From Hemibagrus wyckioides (lineage: Eukaryota; Chordata; Actinopteri; Siluriformes; Bagridae), in contig NC_080717.1 in assembly GCF_019097595.1 (NCBI RefSeq), forward strand, positions 20,859,836 to 20,923,835: a stretch of DNA of 64,000 nt. The letters run 5' to 3'. Shown here in pieces: positions 24,170 through 35,885 of the stretch. The position numbers and the translations under genes were made by a program. Under the pieces are notes generated by a model, which did no database searches, had not been told where the DNA came from, and saw only the letters and a program-made list of their open reading frames with translations. The stretch's first letter is position 1. Every line of letters starts with the position of its first letter.

Positions 24170-24445
24170 TGGCACCATCGTAACAGATTCACTCCTAAAG
24201 TGGCTCTAGGAGAAGCATGGATTTAATTATTCTGGTAATTTTTATCAGCATTACTGTCAGCCAGGCATGTCTGTGGCTGGGTCACTTGTGGCCAGGAGTA
24301 CGTATTAGGGTGACTATAAATTTGACCGAATGTAACCCAACCCCTTCAATTAATTTCTTCCGGGAGTATAACTGTCAGGGAGGATTAATCTGATCTTCCG
24401 CTGAGCCACTGTGAAGTTGAACTGGGCTGTTTTTTGGGCCCATAG
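24170..24445. promoter_or_regulatory. candidate conserved non-coding element
   Basis: This block of complex sequence is dense in homeodomain-type cores: GGATTTAATTATTCTGG near 24218, TTCAATTAATTTCTTCC near 24345 and GGATTAATCTGATC near 24382. The last holds a GGATTAATC bicoid/OTX-like site. No repeat family is recognised and no frame is convincing. This is inference from motif clustering only. Confidence 0.22.
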
Positions 24446-24721
24446 CTGATTTACAGGGATTTCCTGATGTGTTTGATTGAAACTACTAAGGACCCAAAGG
24501 CTGTGTTCATCTTGCACTAGTATTTTGGTATGTGAAGCTTTTTTGGCTCATAGTGAGCGTGAAGTGGATGTGATCCAAGGTGGGACAAAATGAAATGCAT
24601 AAAGAAGTGGTCAGCGAGGAGGTCTGTGTCAGTGTGTGGCGTTCGGATTGGCACACGACTCATGGTCATGGTCACCTCCAGCCTATGAAATGTAGAACGC
24701 TGTGGCTTTTTTGTGCGATGA

Positions 24722-24788
24722 ACAGTTCTAGACATTTCATTTGACAGTAACAACTATCCTCATTTGACTTCTAAATGTCTAGAACTGT
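24722..24788. other. perfect 16-bp inverted repeat (stem-loop)
   Basis: The left arm ACAGTTCTAGACATTT (24722-24737) is exactly complementary to the right arm AAATGTCTAGAACTGT (24773-24788), across a 35-nt spacer. The spacer contains CATTTGAC twice. An AT microsatellite follows at 24803. By rough count such a perfect pair at this spacing is unexpected by chance in 64 kb. It may be a small foldback element or an RNA hairpin; the arms are short for a miRNA precursor. Confidence 0.8.
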
Positions 24789-24799
24789 CTGGATATGTG

Positions 24800-24802
<3 letters not shown>

Positions 24803-24837
<35 letters not shown>
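24803..24837. repeat. (AT)n microsatellite
   Basis: This is about 17 perfect AT units, immediately downstream of the inverted repeat at 24722-24788. It is self-complementary and likely to be length-variable. Confidence 0.95.
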
Positions 24838-24841
<4 letters not shown>

Positions 24842-27800
24842 CTGCACTGTATTGGAAAGAAAAGGCTTTTTAACTCTTTCTTCTAGAGCTCAATAAATGG
24901 AAATTGAGCCTGTTTTGGGGTGTCAGTGTTGAATTTCGTTGTCAGGTCACATTCCACAGTGGGGGATAATGGCTCATATGAAAGTAGACATTCGTGGCTT
25001 TAAGAATTGATCGTTTTTTATGTGTTTCTGTTTTTTTATGTCGCCTATTATGGGCAATATATTCATAGAAAAGTTTTTTGTTCTTCAAACCCATTTCTGC
25101 TCTCTGAGTTGTTGCTCATATGCATCTAAGAAAGCGTTATCTTCAACCACTAAAAGCCTGTGTAAGTTTGTCCCAATAGAGGTTAAAAAACATCTCACTG
25201 AAAGACAGCTGACTAATTTTATATCAGACTTGTGGCCAAAAATGAATTCATTTGTTCATACTGAATTATAAATACATTATACATTCTGAAGAATAACTGT
25301 TCCCGTGTTAAATATCAGTGATATCTGTAACATTTCAGAGAAATTTTATTTGTAGTAATAGTTAATGGAAATGGGACTCTTTCAGGAGTATATATCTAAA
25401 GGCAAAAGAGTAATTTGGTGTTCAGTTGTACAATTTCTGCACTAGGTTCATTAAGGAATTCCACTATACTACATCTTATGTAGAGAACATGCTGTATGTT
25501 GGAGTTGGAAGGCATGTGGCATTCGGCCTGATTGTCTGTGTGTGAAGAAAAACTAGCTGTGTGTGAATCATTAAAAACAAATTTTAAAGCATTAAAAACA
25601 TAAGCATTAAAAAGATAATATTCGAATGAGAAAAATATGTCGAAATTCTCAACTTATTTACATAAAAAAGTATACAAAAAATCTGTAAATATGTAGGCTA
25701 ATGAAGCTTTTGAACTCAAAATCTATGTTAATGCTCGTTGATCAGTTTAGCAACAGTTACATGGCTTACAAGTAGAGAATGGTGTGTATTTTCTGGATCT
25801 GTATGATGTAATATGCATTAACGCATGCATTTGACTGATTATTTAAATCAGTGGATTGTTTACTGCTTTTTGAGTCATTTCACTGCTTTTACACATGACA
25901 TGACTAACCACTGTGAGAGTTATGCGATTTCCAGACAAAAAAAACTTGTACATGGATTCAGCATGTCTGTACTGTCACATATTAATGTGTATATAAGGGT
26001 GTTGGCAGGCTGCTTTACTGGCAGACATCAGTCGCGTTTGTTAACTCAGCAATCCAGCAGTCTTTCCTTTGCAGTCTCTAAACAGCATATCCTCTCTCCC
26101 TCCCTCTGTCTGACTCCCATAATCACAGCTCTGTGCAAATTGAAATGGAGGGGTACCGTAAGCTGCGGTCTCGTGCTGGACTCGCTGGCCTGCCCCGTAA
26201 TGCTCACTTACCTCTGCAAGCCTCATGTGCTTCTGCACACAAACATAGGCACCACCAGTCACGTACACACATACCTGTACATGTACACTACAAGGATACA
26301 CACAGGCACAAATAAGGACTTCTACATGTGTGTGCTGAGACATGCCTCATCTGTTCAAACATATATTAGTATAGAAAATAGTAAAGGAAATGTTTGTGTG
26401 TGGTGATGGGAAAAAGAAGGAGAAGAAGAGGAACACAGAAGCATCACTGTGGACTGTATGTTATGAGTTTAATACATAAAGACATACAAGATGAAAACCA
26501 CATTGTGAAACTTTTTAAAAAAGGGAGGATGCATGTATAGTTTAAGAACACACATACACACGCCCACAGCTTCCTTTTCGGGATACCGCATACTGAGAAG
26601 GCCCCTGATTGGACGGTCCGGTCTCAGCTCCCGATCAGGGCCTGAGGATCAGCACAGGGACCGTAAGCAGACTGCAGAATCCTCGAGAGAACAGGAATGC
26701 TGTCTTTTCCACCCACTCGGAGAGGGCAAATGCAAAATTTAGCTAACGCGACTGCAGTAAATCTGCAGCAGGAAACACAGAAGTGGTGGGCCAGGATTAG
26801 CTCAGAGTGTGCTTGTGGTTTAGTGGGTGCTGCCTCATAGTGCTGTTCTTGGAAGGCATGTTCCAGTTGCAGTTATGCTTGAGTACGATGCAAGATTCTG
26901 GGTTTTACAAGGCTCTATCAGATGACTTTTGAGTGGGGAAGATTTTCTTTTCTGTTGGATTGAGATGGTTTGTGGAAGAATGAGACAGCAAAACACACAC
27001 ACAGACACAAAGGTTGACTGACGACAAACTAACAGCGTTTACTAAATAAGTGGTTGGTTTCTTCGATGCCACGTCCTCTTGTCCTCTTGTCACTATGGAA
27101 ACTTTAAAATACCCCCCAAGCATCTCTCTGTGACTCTCAGTGGTCCAAATTTAAACTCCTCATCCGTTTGGAATACACAATTGTGTAACCACGTTAATAT
27201 CACCAATATCAATAACTATAGACAGACATACTGTAGGTATTCTCAATATATGAGATGAGACTGATCTCTGAATCTCCTTACCTCATCACAAATCTGGGTC
27301 ATCTTCTCTGCAGAAAAAAAACCGGAGGAACGGAGATAATATTGTCACCGGTGAAATGAGAAGTGATGAAAAGGTTATGAAAACCCACTGGGGACGCTCA
27401 TTTCCCCTAACACTGCAGGAATGTTAATAGCAGTGTGGATTTTATACCTGGTTCCTGGTGGTTTAGAGCTTTTTAAAATCGTCAAGCGCAGACTATTGGA
27501 ACAATAATGGTGCAGGATAAAAAAAAAAAAGACGGAGAAGGAAGGCTAGCATGCTGTGAGGGAGAGTTATTGGATCATTATGAAGCTGTTCGATTGACCT
27601 TTATTCTTAACACCCTTTTGTTTGAGGGTTTCCATTCCCCCTCCCATGACAGCAGGGTGCTAGTTACACAGCTAGAGGACAAATCCACTCTCTAGAGGAC
27701 AGACGGCTTTGCGGCCTTGCATTCGTCTGCAGCTGTGTCCACGCCGGGATTTGAAAAGAGGGAGCAGTGTACTGAAGAAGAGAAAACAGGATTGTCTGTC

Positions 27801-30800
27801 GAAGGCCAGGGGGAAGCTAAGTGGCTCCTTGGTTGTGGTGTCTTTTTCTTCTCTGCCTCTTGTTTGTTTTTGGGCTTTGGGGGCTATAGAAGGGTTGGCA
27901 GGTCTGTTTGTGTTTTCCCAGCTCTAATGTGTAAGGGAAGGGGGGGTTTGGGGTAAGAGGGCCAGTCACCTTGCCACTCAACCCTTGCAAAAATGTGCAT
28001 TGTTTCGCTGCCCCCCAAACGTGTCGAGCTCTCAGTAGCCAGGCTTTTAATCCGTGTGCAAATATTCCACTCAAAATGATTTTTCCAGGGAGGAGGTGAG
28101 AGAAATAAGCCAGAAACTCAGAGGAACAGGGTTCGAGAGAATGACAGAGGAGGAGAGGAAGAGTCATGGCTTCGTTTGGTGGTCCAATAAACTCGCAAGC
28201 CTCATTGAGATGGGCATGTCTGAACGACAACCGGCTGCCTCCAGTAAATACTGATTGTGCTAAAGCAGTGTGGCCCAGGTGTGTTTATTGTGGCAGTAAG
28301 CCTGTGACACAACACAACGCCTTGTTGCTTCGTTCTAGGATCCACTTGCGGTTTAGGTCACACAAACGGCCACATCAGCGTGAAGGAGGGTGACATAGCG
28401 CGCACTTCTGATGTACGATCCATTTACCCTTTAATATACCGAGCTCACACACATTCACATACACACACCCTTCCCTTTCACAAGCCCAGACTGTGAGGAA
28501 AAAAATAAGGGTACTCTTTTTGGTGTCTCATTACTCATCATGCTTTAATAGGCTCAGAGGAATGAGGTCCTTGAAAAGGTGAATACTGTGAACTTCCATT
28601 ATCTCTCATAATGCTTTTGAAGAATGGTGTGTTTGTGTCTGTGTGTGTGGGTGGGTGGGTGTGTCCTTTTGCAAATGTGCACAGACTCTTGAACACTTTG
28701 GTGCTTTGCTGTACATGAAATGAGGCAACATCACAGGGTCAAATGCAGCCATTTTAGGCTTGCTGTGAAAGAATGCTCCGGAACCTTGAGGAATTTCGCC
28801 TCGTAGTTTTCTATAGGGTGGCACTAAGGATGTGTAATTATGGGTGGTCCTGGTGTGAATTAGCTACCTAGCTGGTTTGGTATTTTCTCCAGCACTGAGG
28901 AGTAATAAATAGCATTTACACACAAAAAAAGGCACACATTCCATTTTTGTTCTTTATATATTTACTACAAGAAATCTAATAATAAAAAACTTTCAATAAA
29001 TCTAATTAAGCATCATGCAATATCAGTATATTGTCATATCATTCAGCCGTCTTGTAGTAGAACTCTTGAGATTGACAAATGTGCAGTGTTAAAGGTCACC
29101 TACACAAAATCCTTAAGCAAACATCTACTAGTAGTGAATTGGTGTGTGTGTGTGTCCTACATCCTATCCCATGCCCACAAACTGCCTTTTTTTGCTTTCA
29201 TTCAGTCAGACTGTGTTAATGATGATTGCCTGTGACACTGATAAGGTGGATGATTCAGAAAACTGGTACAAACACAATTTAGTCATCTAAACATGTAAAG
29301 CCACATTTAATCTGCGCTTATATTCTACAGCTGTTTAAGTGTGGTAACAAAGACACATGGAACGGAAAGATTCAGGAGGCACAGTGGAGATATTTTACAG
29401 AATTTGTGTCACACAAAATGTGTAAAAAATCTTGAGAAACTAGACTGGTGTTTGGATGACTTGGAGACTTTATGATGTATTGAATTGTTAGCTCTTGGGG
29501 TTAGGGTGTGTGTGTGGTGTGTGTGTGCATCCTCATGGCTCTACCCAGTGATGCATGGTATAGGCTGCTGACCCCAGGTGCCCTGCAGGTGTGCTGGGGC
29601 GGCTGACTGGAATGTGGCCCCACTCTAAGAGATTCCCATCAGCCTGGACATTCCTCACACAGGGACATGGACAAAGGCCAGTTGTATACGAAGCCGAGGT
29701 GGGACGGTCTTCGCTGAAGCCCCCTGTCCACCTTGACTGACTGTAGCTTATTGGCTTGTGTCGGAAAAAAGAGGGGGGCATTTCCCCTGACCTCTGTTTC
29801 CACAACAGCCAAAGTGGAAGCAGCTGTCTTTTCTCGCAGTGCCCTGTGCGGTATCCGAAAGACTGCGATGATCCGTGACCTCTTTGTTAACACTAACAGT
29901 GCTAATGTTACGTTGAAGCTAACAGCATCTTGACAATTGATTAATATCTTGCTAGGTAGAGAACACGTAGACAAAGTGGCAACAAGGCTACAGAGCTTTA
30001 AAAAGGGAGGCTGTATGTATAATTTATGGATTTGTACGTGTCAGAGTTATTTATGTGTTCGCTAATGAGATTATCATACTGGGCGTTTCCGTTCAGAGCA
30101 GCAGCACAGCACGAGGCCGGCTTACGCTACACCCGGCCAAAAAGATGAGTCGACCAGCTTTCAAGTTCAGCTCAAGTGGCCCCTGGTCTCTTGTTAAAAT
30201 TAGAGGCTGTTCTCCTCTTGCCAAGAGTGTGCTCATTCTATTCATTCTGGAGCTTCTGTAAAATGATTTGAGTATCTTGCATGAGAAAAGTCCCACGATG
30301 GTACGCAGGGTTAAATTAAAACCAAAGAAGTCTCGGAAACTCCTTCTTCTGGCAAGTCATCAGTATTCTCCCAAAGGTCAGGAAGCTACCGATTGGGATT
30401 TCACAGTTCCGCTCATGGAGATTGCATTGGACTTGAGTCCTATGCTGCCTAAGTAATGTATCTCTGTATGACGAGTAAGTCTTTGCTATTTCTCATTGAA
30501 GCCAAATTGCCGGAGTTTCTTATTGAAGCAGCGAGTGCTTTTATTCAGTTTGGCTCGGAGCATTGTGTCCACCAAACACCTTTCCTCAAAAACAGCTAAT
30601 GAGTTCGAAGGAATGTGAGCAATGCGGATTATGCACAGTTTACAACCTCAGAAGAACAAAACAAACTACCCAGAAACTAGAACAGCAAGAATGTTCATTA
30701 GTAAACATGTATTAATGTATAAACCATAATGCATTAATAAGACACACATGTGCAAATAGGGAAGTGTAAATAATACATAGACCTCTCTCTTGTCGAAGCA

Positions 30801-31044
30801 GATGCAGCACAGCTTGTTCAGCTGTCTCAGTTACACAGTTAAGAGAGAAAAACACATATCCTCCATCTAGACACTCTGACAGCATAGTCCCGACTGCAGC
30901 GCTGCCAGATTCCCTATTTTTAGGGTGGAATCTAAACAATTTGTTTTCTGAACAGATTTGCGCGCAATATGTAGGAGACGCTCCGACATGATCTCCTGTT
31001 ATTTCTCCAAGGACTCTGTTTAAATATTAGCTTTGTGCAAAAAC

Positions 31045-31380
31045 AAACGTGGCGTCGGTGAACACAGGCCCCCTGTTGACTGCGGAGATGGTCGGCTTTG
31101 CGACGGCGCAAATATTTTGGCGGATGGTTTATTTTCCTGTGAGAAAATAAACACGGTGCGGTGTTGCTACGGTGAGCAGCCCTGGGTGAAGCTCGCTGGC
31201 AGCAGACCCAGCGGCCGGAACAAAAACACCATGAGAGTTTTTCATTACTTCGGGGGTGGGAAGAGGAGAATGAGTGCAGCTTGACCGGAGCGCAGCAGTG
31301 AATCACACCGCTGGAGCTCCTGTACTGAATGCTAATAGTCCACGTGAACCCGCAGAGGTGTTCGACTCGCAGGAGAGCTA
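31045..31380. promoter_or_regulatory. CpG-dense patch, possible CpG island or intronic regulatory element
   Basis: I count roughly 23 CpG dinucleotides in about 340 bp, far above the flanking intron. The patch includes GGCGTCGG, TTTGCGACGGCGC, TTTTGGCGGA (E2F-like) near 31119, AGCGGCCGG, a CACGTG E-box near 31341 and GACTCGCAGG. No TATA box or convincing downstream exon is seen. Overlapping frames on both strands are probably a by-product of GC content. Confidence 0.35.
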
Positions 31381-32887
31381 ATGGTTTCATGCTTAGAGGT
31401 GTAATACATATACCGGAGAGATAATATAGTGGCAGAATTTGATATATTAAATGCCAGGTGTGCCAGAATAGTCGCTCCCTATCATTTTAGTTCTTTTCTG
31501 TCATATGTGTTTCCATTGTCTGGGTAATGGTCCATTTTATCAAAATAAACTATTGTTCCACGGGCGCCCTGAAGACATCTCTGTTTCCACACATCATAAT
31601 GTCTATTTCTCAAGCACAGCCAACATCACTGCCAGCTTCACAGGTGCCACTGAAGACCAGCCAGAGTATTAGTCATTAGAAGCAGATCTAAAGTGTCAGC
31701 TTTTTTTTTTTTTTTTTAATCTGTGCTTTTTGCCTGTGGTGAGTCATTTTTTTGGACCATTTTGGGTTTAACAGAGACAGCGACAAGACCTGAATCTGTC
31801 AGATATACATGCTGGGCAACACAAAGAGCTTAACAGGGTTGAGGTTTTACACCGTGGCAGTTGTTTAAACTCTCAACCATTCTGGACGAAGCCATTGTCC
31901 AACCTGTGTGAGTCAAATCAAAATACCAGCATGAACCTCTCCCTTAATGCTGTTATCTATCTGAAAGGACAGAGTTTTTCTAAACACTATCTTCCATTCC
32001 CTCTGCACACAAGCTAGCCTTGTCTCTTGGGAATCCTTTTGTGATTCAGTTTCTCTGCCTTGGCCTATTTCCATAGCACCTGGTCCTGAAGAGGAACTTT
32101 TACTGAAGAGTCTTACTGAGTGAAATGTGATTGAATAGAAATTCTAGCCAGGGTAAACTTCCAAATCGGTACAATTAATGCTTAATTTGTTCTGGATTGC
32201 CTTGAAAGTTAGTCACTGGAACACCTAAATGCTTAACTCAGAGAGAACTATAAAGACCCTAAGGGTTTATTTTTTTTTCGTCTTAAATTCAAAAGAAGGA
32301 CGTTACATTCCAATCAGTAACCCACGTTAACAGTTAATCTTTAGCTCATGGAATTAGCTCCAGGCTTTATTAAGGATATAAAACATGGAAGGGAGTCTCT
32401 TTGCTGAGTTATATCAGACTTTTGAACTTCATGATGCGGTGCAGATGTTCCTCACCAAACATAAATACAGCACTTAGAGCTTAGTAGTGTCTTCCCAGAT
32501 TAGATCTACAGCTCACACAGGAATATGGTGAAAGGTCTGGGTGGAAAAGGAGACAAGCTCGTGTCCTGATCCTGGATGCATTGTTCCCAAGTACCTTATT
32601 GATTTATTCATACACAAAATAGGAGTTGAAGAGGTTGCATAGTTAGATGACAACCTTTCCTGACAATAAATACCTTAAAACTTTCAGTTAAAGGGTCAAT
32701 TTTTTTAACACGTTCATGCAGCACAGAGCACTGTGTCATGTCTGATCCAGTGTGTCCTCTAGGATTGACGTATGCTTAGATGCTGGAACACAGATTCTCT
32801 TCCATCATCACTTGCCTGAAACACTGATTGCATTTGCAGCTTGGATGTGCAAGTTATTACTTGAAGATGAGGAATCCTGACAAGGGA

Positions 32888-33059
32888 AGTTGCGGCTCAA
32901 GTAGTTAAGGCTCTGCTCGGAAGGTCGGGGGTTCAAGCCCCAGCACTGCCAAGCTACCGCTGTTGGGCCCCTGAGCCAGGCCCTAAACTCTCCCTGCTCC
33001 AGGAGTGCCTTATCTTGGCTGACCCCGGCTTCCTAAAATGCTGCACTATGCGGAAATAT
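32888..33059 (+). mobile_element. tRNA-derived SINE, 5' copy of a head-to-tail pair
   Basis: It has a tRNA-like head with an A-box region (GCGGCTCAAGTAGTTAAGG, 32893-32911) and a B box GGGTTCAAGCC (32929-32939). Then come CAGCACTGCCAAGCTACC, TGTTGGGCCCCTGAGCCAGG, CTCCAGGAGTGCC and a GGCTGACCCC segment. This order is a SINE type I remember from catfish and characin genomes. It stops at GCGGAAAT where the next copy begins, so its 3' tail is missing. Confidence 0.8.
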
Positions 33060-33220
33060 TTGTGGTAGCTCAAGTGGTTAAGGCTCTGTGTTGATCAGAA
33101 AATCAGGGTTCAATCCCCAAGCTGCCACTGCTCCAGGGGCTCTGCATCATGTGCTCTGAAGGATGGTGTATGTGAAGAAAGAATTTCACTGTGCAGCAGT
33201 GTGAAAGCATAGAAGAACTT
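33060..33220 (+). mobile_element. tRNA-derived SINE, 3' copy of the pair
   Basis: A fresh head starts at TGTGGTAGCTCAAGTGGTTA (33061-33080), and the B box GGGTTCAATCC is at 33107-33117. The middle is shortened (AAGCTGCCACTGCTCCAGG), and a tail reads AAAGAATTTCACTGTGCAGC near 33178-33197. The tail matches the reverse-strand copy at 40256-40461 (AAAGAATTTTACTGTGCGG), which confirms the family. It probably inserted into the tail of the upstream copy or arose as a dimer. Confidence 0.8.
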
Positions 33221-34476
33221 TGAATACATATCCTTAGCTTTCTGTAATTAAATAACCAATTGCATGAAAGAGGTCACAGGTTTCATTTCCAGTAAGTTTA
33301 TTTCTGATAGTTTTATTGTAAGCTCTGGGAGGGTAAATTAGCCGCTTGTTTTAATGAGAACGGTTCAAAGTGATCCTTGACTGACGCAGGAGGAGGTAAT
33401 AGAGCGAGAGTGCCTTTGAAGCTGCAATGAAAGCTGCCTGATGAGTTGTTCTGCGCTGTGCAGATGACCTTTAACCTCCTGGGCCTGGCTCGAGCATAGC
33501 TCAGCATCACTGGGAGACCTGTTGCTAGAGACACCCTGTGATATCCAAATGCATGAGAGCAAACGGGTTTGACCCCTGAGCCAATGGATTACATTTAAGT
33601 GACTTGACTAATGTTAGATTAGATTTTGGAACTAATCTGTGATTAAGTGGTTCATTGGCTGAACTTCATTTGTTACCATGTTTGGTACCGTGACTGGGGA
33701 ATCCATAGAGACAACCCAAAAGTGAAGCGTGAATGGCTGACCTGGGCTTTATTAATCATTTCTTCAGCTAAGAGTAAAACACAAAAAGGCGAGGTGCTGC
33801 TTGTAAGGCATAGAAGCTTATTTTCACGTGTGTTTTCATGTGCAACCGGCCATACAGTGGGGCATAACATGCATGAAACCAAATACAAATACACATAAGC
33901 AGAAAGGTTTACAAGACATCTGTTTAAGACTGGAGGCGTGCATCAGGACGGGCTTCCTGTAGGAAACTTGTTGGAAATCTTTCTGTTTTTCTTTAAAACT
34001 GTTTTGTGTGGAATAACCTGATTAAAGCTAAAATCTACACTTTTTTTGAAGGTTAATAACAGTTCCACACTGTTGTGTATTGTGTGATTTATATGACTAC
34101 TGGAATATGGTTAACTGCTGAAATCAGATTAATAATGTGCGCTCTGATGCTCAAATCAGTCTTCAAAGCAGCATGTTTTCTCATTTTTGCTTTGGTTTTG
34201 ACTGGGCCTCTGCAGCGGTTTGATGCTGGCGAGCGGCTGTCAGTAGAAGTAGCTGTGTGGGTGCAGACTGATGGATGAAGCTGGTTGTGGCATCTTCACC
34301 TCTGGATGCTTTATCACACACAGACGCCTCTGCTGGCTGGAGATCATAAGAGAAATGTTTAACATTGAGGTGACACGTGTAGCACAAGGATTGGGGGGTG
34401 TTTTGTGTCTTGTTGCTGGACTGATTGGCAACATACATGATCTCTTTTTTTTAGTTTGTATATTTAGCTGTTTGTT

Positions 34477-34502
34477 ACACACACACACACACACACACAC
34501 AC
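34477..34502. repeat. (AC)n microsatellite
   Basis: This is a perfect run of about 13 AC units inside intron 4. Confidence 0.95.
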
Positions 34503-34809
34503 TAAGGTTTTTTTGTGCAGCCATTTACAAATTGCTTTGAGGAAAGGATTTTGGGTAAACCACACAGGTAAATTTTAATAATTCACTTTAAACATTGTCA
34601 GGTATAGGTCATTTCATGAATCTTTCCAAGCTCTTGATCCCACTGAGCCCCCACCTTCCTACTGTTCCCCTTTAAATCAGAGAGAATGGAGAATACACCC
34701 ACTTCATTAAGAATTTGAATTAGCTTTATCATTTTTTTTCTTGGAAGCATGCAGCTCTTACTACTACAATCCAGCATAATCCCCATGGCACAGCCTCTAC
34801 ACTGCTTTG

Positions 34810-35040
34810 TCTTCCTGCATCTTTTTATCTCTTAATAAGAGGGATAACACGTGGAAATTGATTCATCTCCTTTCATACCATGAAGTACTAAGCAAATTAT
34901 TGTCATGATAATGACTTCACCTTGCCACTTGCACTTCTCTGTCTCATCGCAAGTTAAAATGTGGGCCCTCATGCACTCTTTACCATTATTTAATGCTAAT
35001 GAGATTCATCCCATTTGTAATTTAAGAAATGAAAAGGATA
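34810..35040. promoter_or_regulatory. candidate conserved non-coding element
   Basis: It combines CTTAATAAGAGGGATAAC, CACGTGG at 34849-34855, AAATTATTGTCATGATAATG (with GTCAT-4-ATGAC at 34902-34915) and TTTAATGCTAATGAG. The sequence is complex, not repeat-like, and rich in TAAT cores near an E-box. This is a compositional inference only. Confidence 0.25.
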
Positions 35041-35080
35041 TTAGAGAATCGCACCGAAAACCCTGGAACAAATTGCCATG

Positions 35081-35115
35081 TTTTTTTTTTTTTTTATTAT
35101 TATTATTATTATTCT
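35081..35115. repeat. T run followed by (ATT)n
   Basis: Fifteen or more T residues are followed by about seven ATT units. It gives rise to a poly-Phe/poly-Tyr shadow frame. Confidence 0.95.
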
Positions 35116-35482
35116 GTAAGAATGCTAAATTTACATCAGAAAAGAAAGCAAACTTTGAAAATTCTTTATCTATATTACATTTGTTTTTCTTTGACAGTGG
35201 AAATGAACAAAAGCTGTGACCTATTTCAATACATAAACAATGGTTGCTCAGTTATGTGGTGTTTATTTCCTTTCTTGTAAACACATCAGTTCTTTGGCAT
35301 TTAGGAATCAGGGGGTTTGGTATTTCCCACATAAAACAAACCTTTTTCTTCACTGTAATTTACAGTTCCTGTAGATTTTATGTGTTATATAGAGACACAT
35401 ACCCATATGTGGCTCTTTCCCAATCTGTTGTCACAGTGTTGGAATTATATAACAGTTATATAGAATGTCTTTGTGTGATCTA

Positions 35483-35885
35483 GCATTAAGATTTCCCTTC
35501 ACTGGAAATACAGAGTCTAAGCTTGGTCCATCATGGCAATGCCCCTGTGTACAAAGCAAGGTAAATGAAGGCATTTACAGCATTTGGCAGACACCCTTAT
35601 CCAGAGCAACTTACAGTTTAGCTCATTTTATATAACTGAGGATTAAGGGCTTTTCTCAGGGGTCAGCTGTGGCAGGGGAGTTCAAACTCACAACCTTCTG
35701 ATCAATAGTCCAACACCTTAACCACTAAGCTACCACATCCGACATGAGTCAGATGAAGGTTGGAGTAGAAGAACTTTGGCACAGAATCCTGACCCTTAAA
35801 TCCACTGAACAACTTTGGGAGGAACTAGAATCAAGCTTCCCCACAGCCCCACTCCAAAAGCCTTCCCTGAAGAGTGGAGTTTTTT
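35483..35885 (+). mobile_element. non-autonomous DNA transposon relic, copy 2, interrupted by a SINE
   Basis: The left part has TTTCCCTTCACTGGAA, CATCATGGCAATGCCCCTGT and ACAAAGCAAGG. After a 170-bp SINE (35571-35740) it resumes with AAGGTTGGAGTAGAAGAAC, ATCCTGACCC, CACTGAACAACTTTGGGAGG, AACTAGAATC, then CCCCACAGCCCCACTCC, AAAAGCCTTCCCTGAAGAGT. The order matches the family of the copy at 22332-22652, which shares the AAAGCCTTcxCaGAAGAGTGGA block. A deletion joins AACTAGAATC to AAGCTTCCCC. Neither terminus is recognised. Confidence 0.65.
35571..35740 (-). mobile_element. V-SINE-like tRNA-derived element
   Basis: The minus strand reads as a tRNA-like head GTGGTAGCTTAGTGGTTAAG with a good A box, and GTTGTGAGTTTGAACTCCC as B box. 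It has a decayed body with the CTGACCCCTGAGAAAAGCCC region, then the conserved 3' end TAAGTTGCTCTGGATAAGGG with TGTCTGCCAAATGC. It is the best preserved of the V-SINE-type copies in the window. It lies inside an older DNA transposon, so it is younger than that element. Confidence 0.85.

Larger units (their letters stand above)
22653..32887 (+). other. intronic stretch with candidate regulatory blocks
   Basis: This is ten kilobases without a recognised exon. Distinct items inside are a purine-rich GGAGGA run at 23160-23180, a candidate regulatory block at 24170-24445, the 16-bp inverted repeat at 24722-24788 next to an AT microsatellite, and a CpG-dense patch at 31045-31380. Short CA/GT runs occur near 26990, 28636-28663, 29137-29155 and 29507-29528, with a T run near 31701-31718. 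The longest frames (193 residues at 25825-26406; 152 at 30932-31390 minus) have no recognisable product. Confidence 0.55.
33221..35482 (+). other. intronic stretch with simple repeats and one candidate regulatory block
   Basis: It contains a CA microsatellite at 34477-34502, a T/ATT run at 35081-35115 and the candidate block at 34810-35040. Frames near the CA run (for example 34240-34524) are low complexity. Nothing else is recognised. Confidence 0.55.

Noticed and set aside
25825..26406. Longest open frame of the window (193 residues, + strand)
   Set aside because: No recognisable domain, Cys/His-rich with Thr/His repeats from CA-type sequence at its end, no splice context. Consistent with a chance frame.
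30932..31390. 152-residue minus-strand frame
   Set aside because: It lies over the CpG-dense patch, where stop codons are rarer. No family resemblance.
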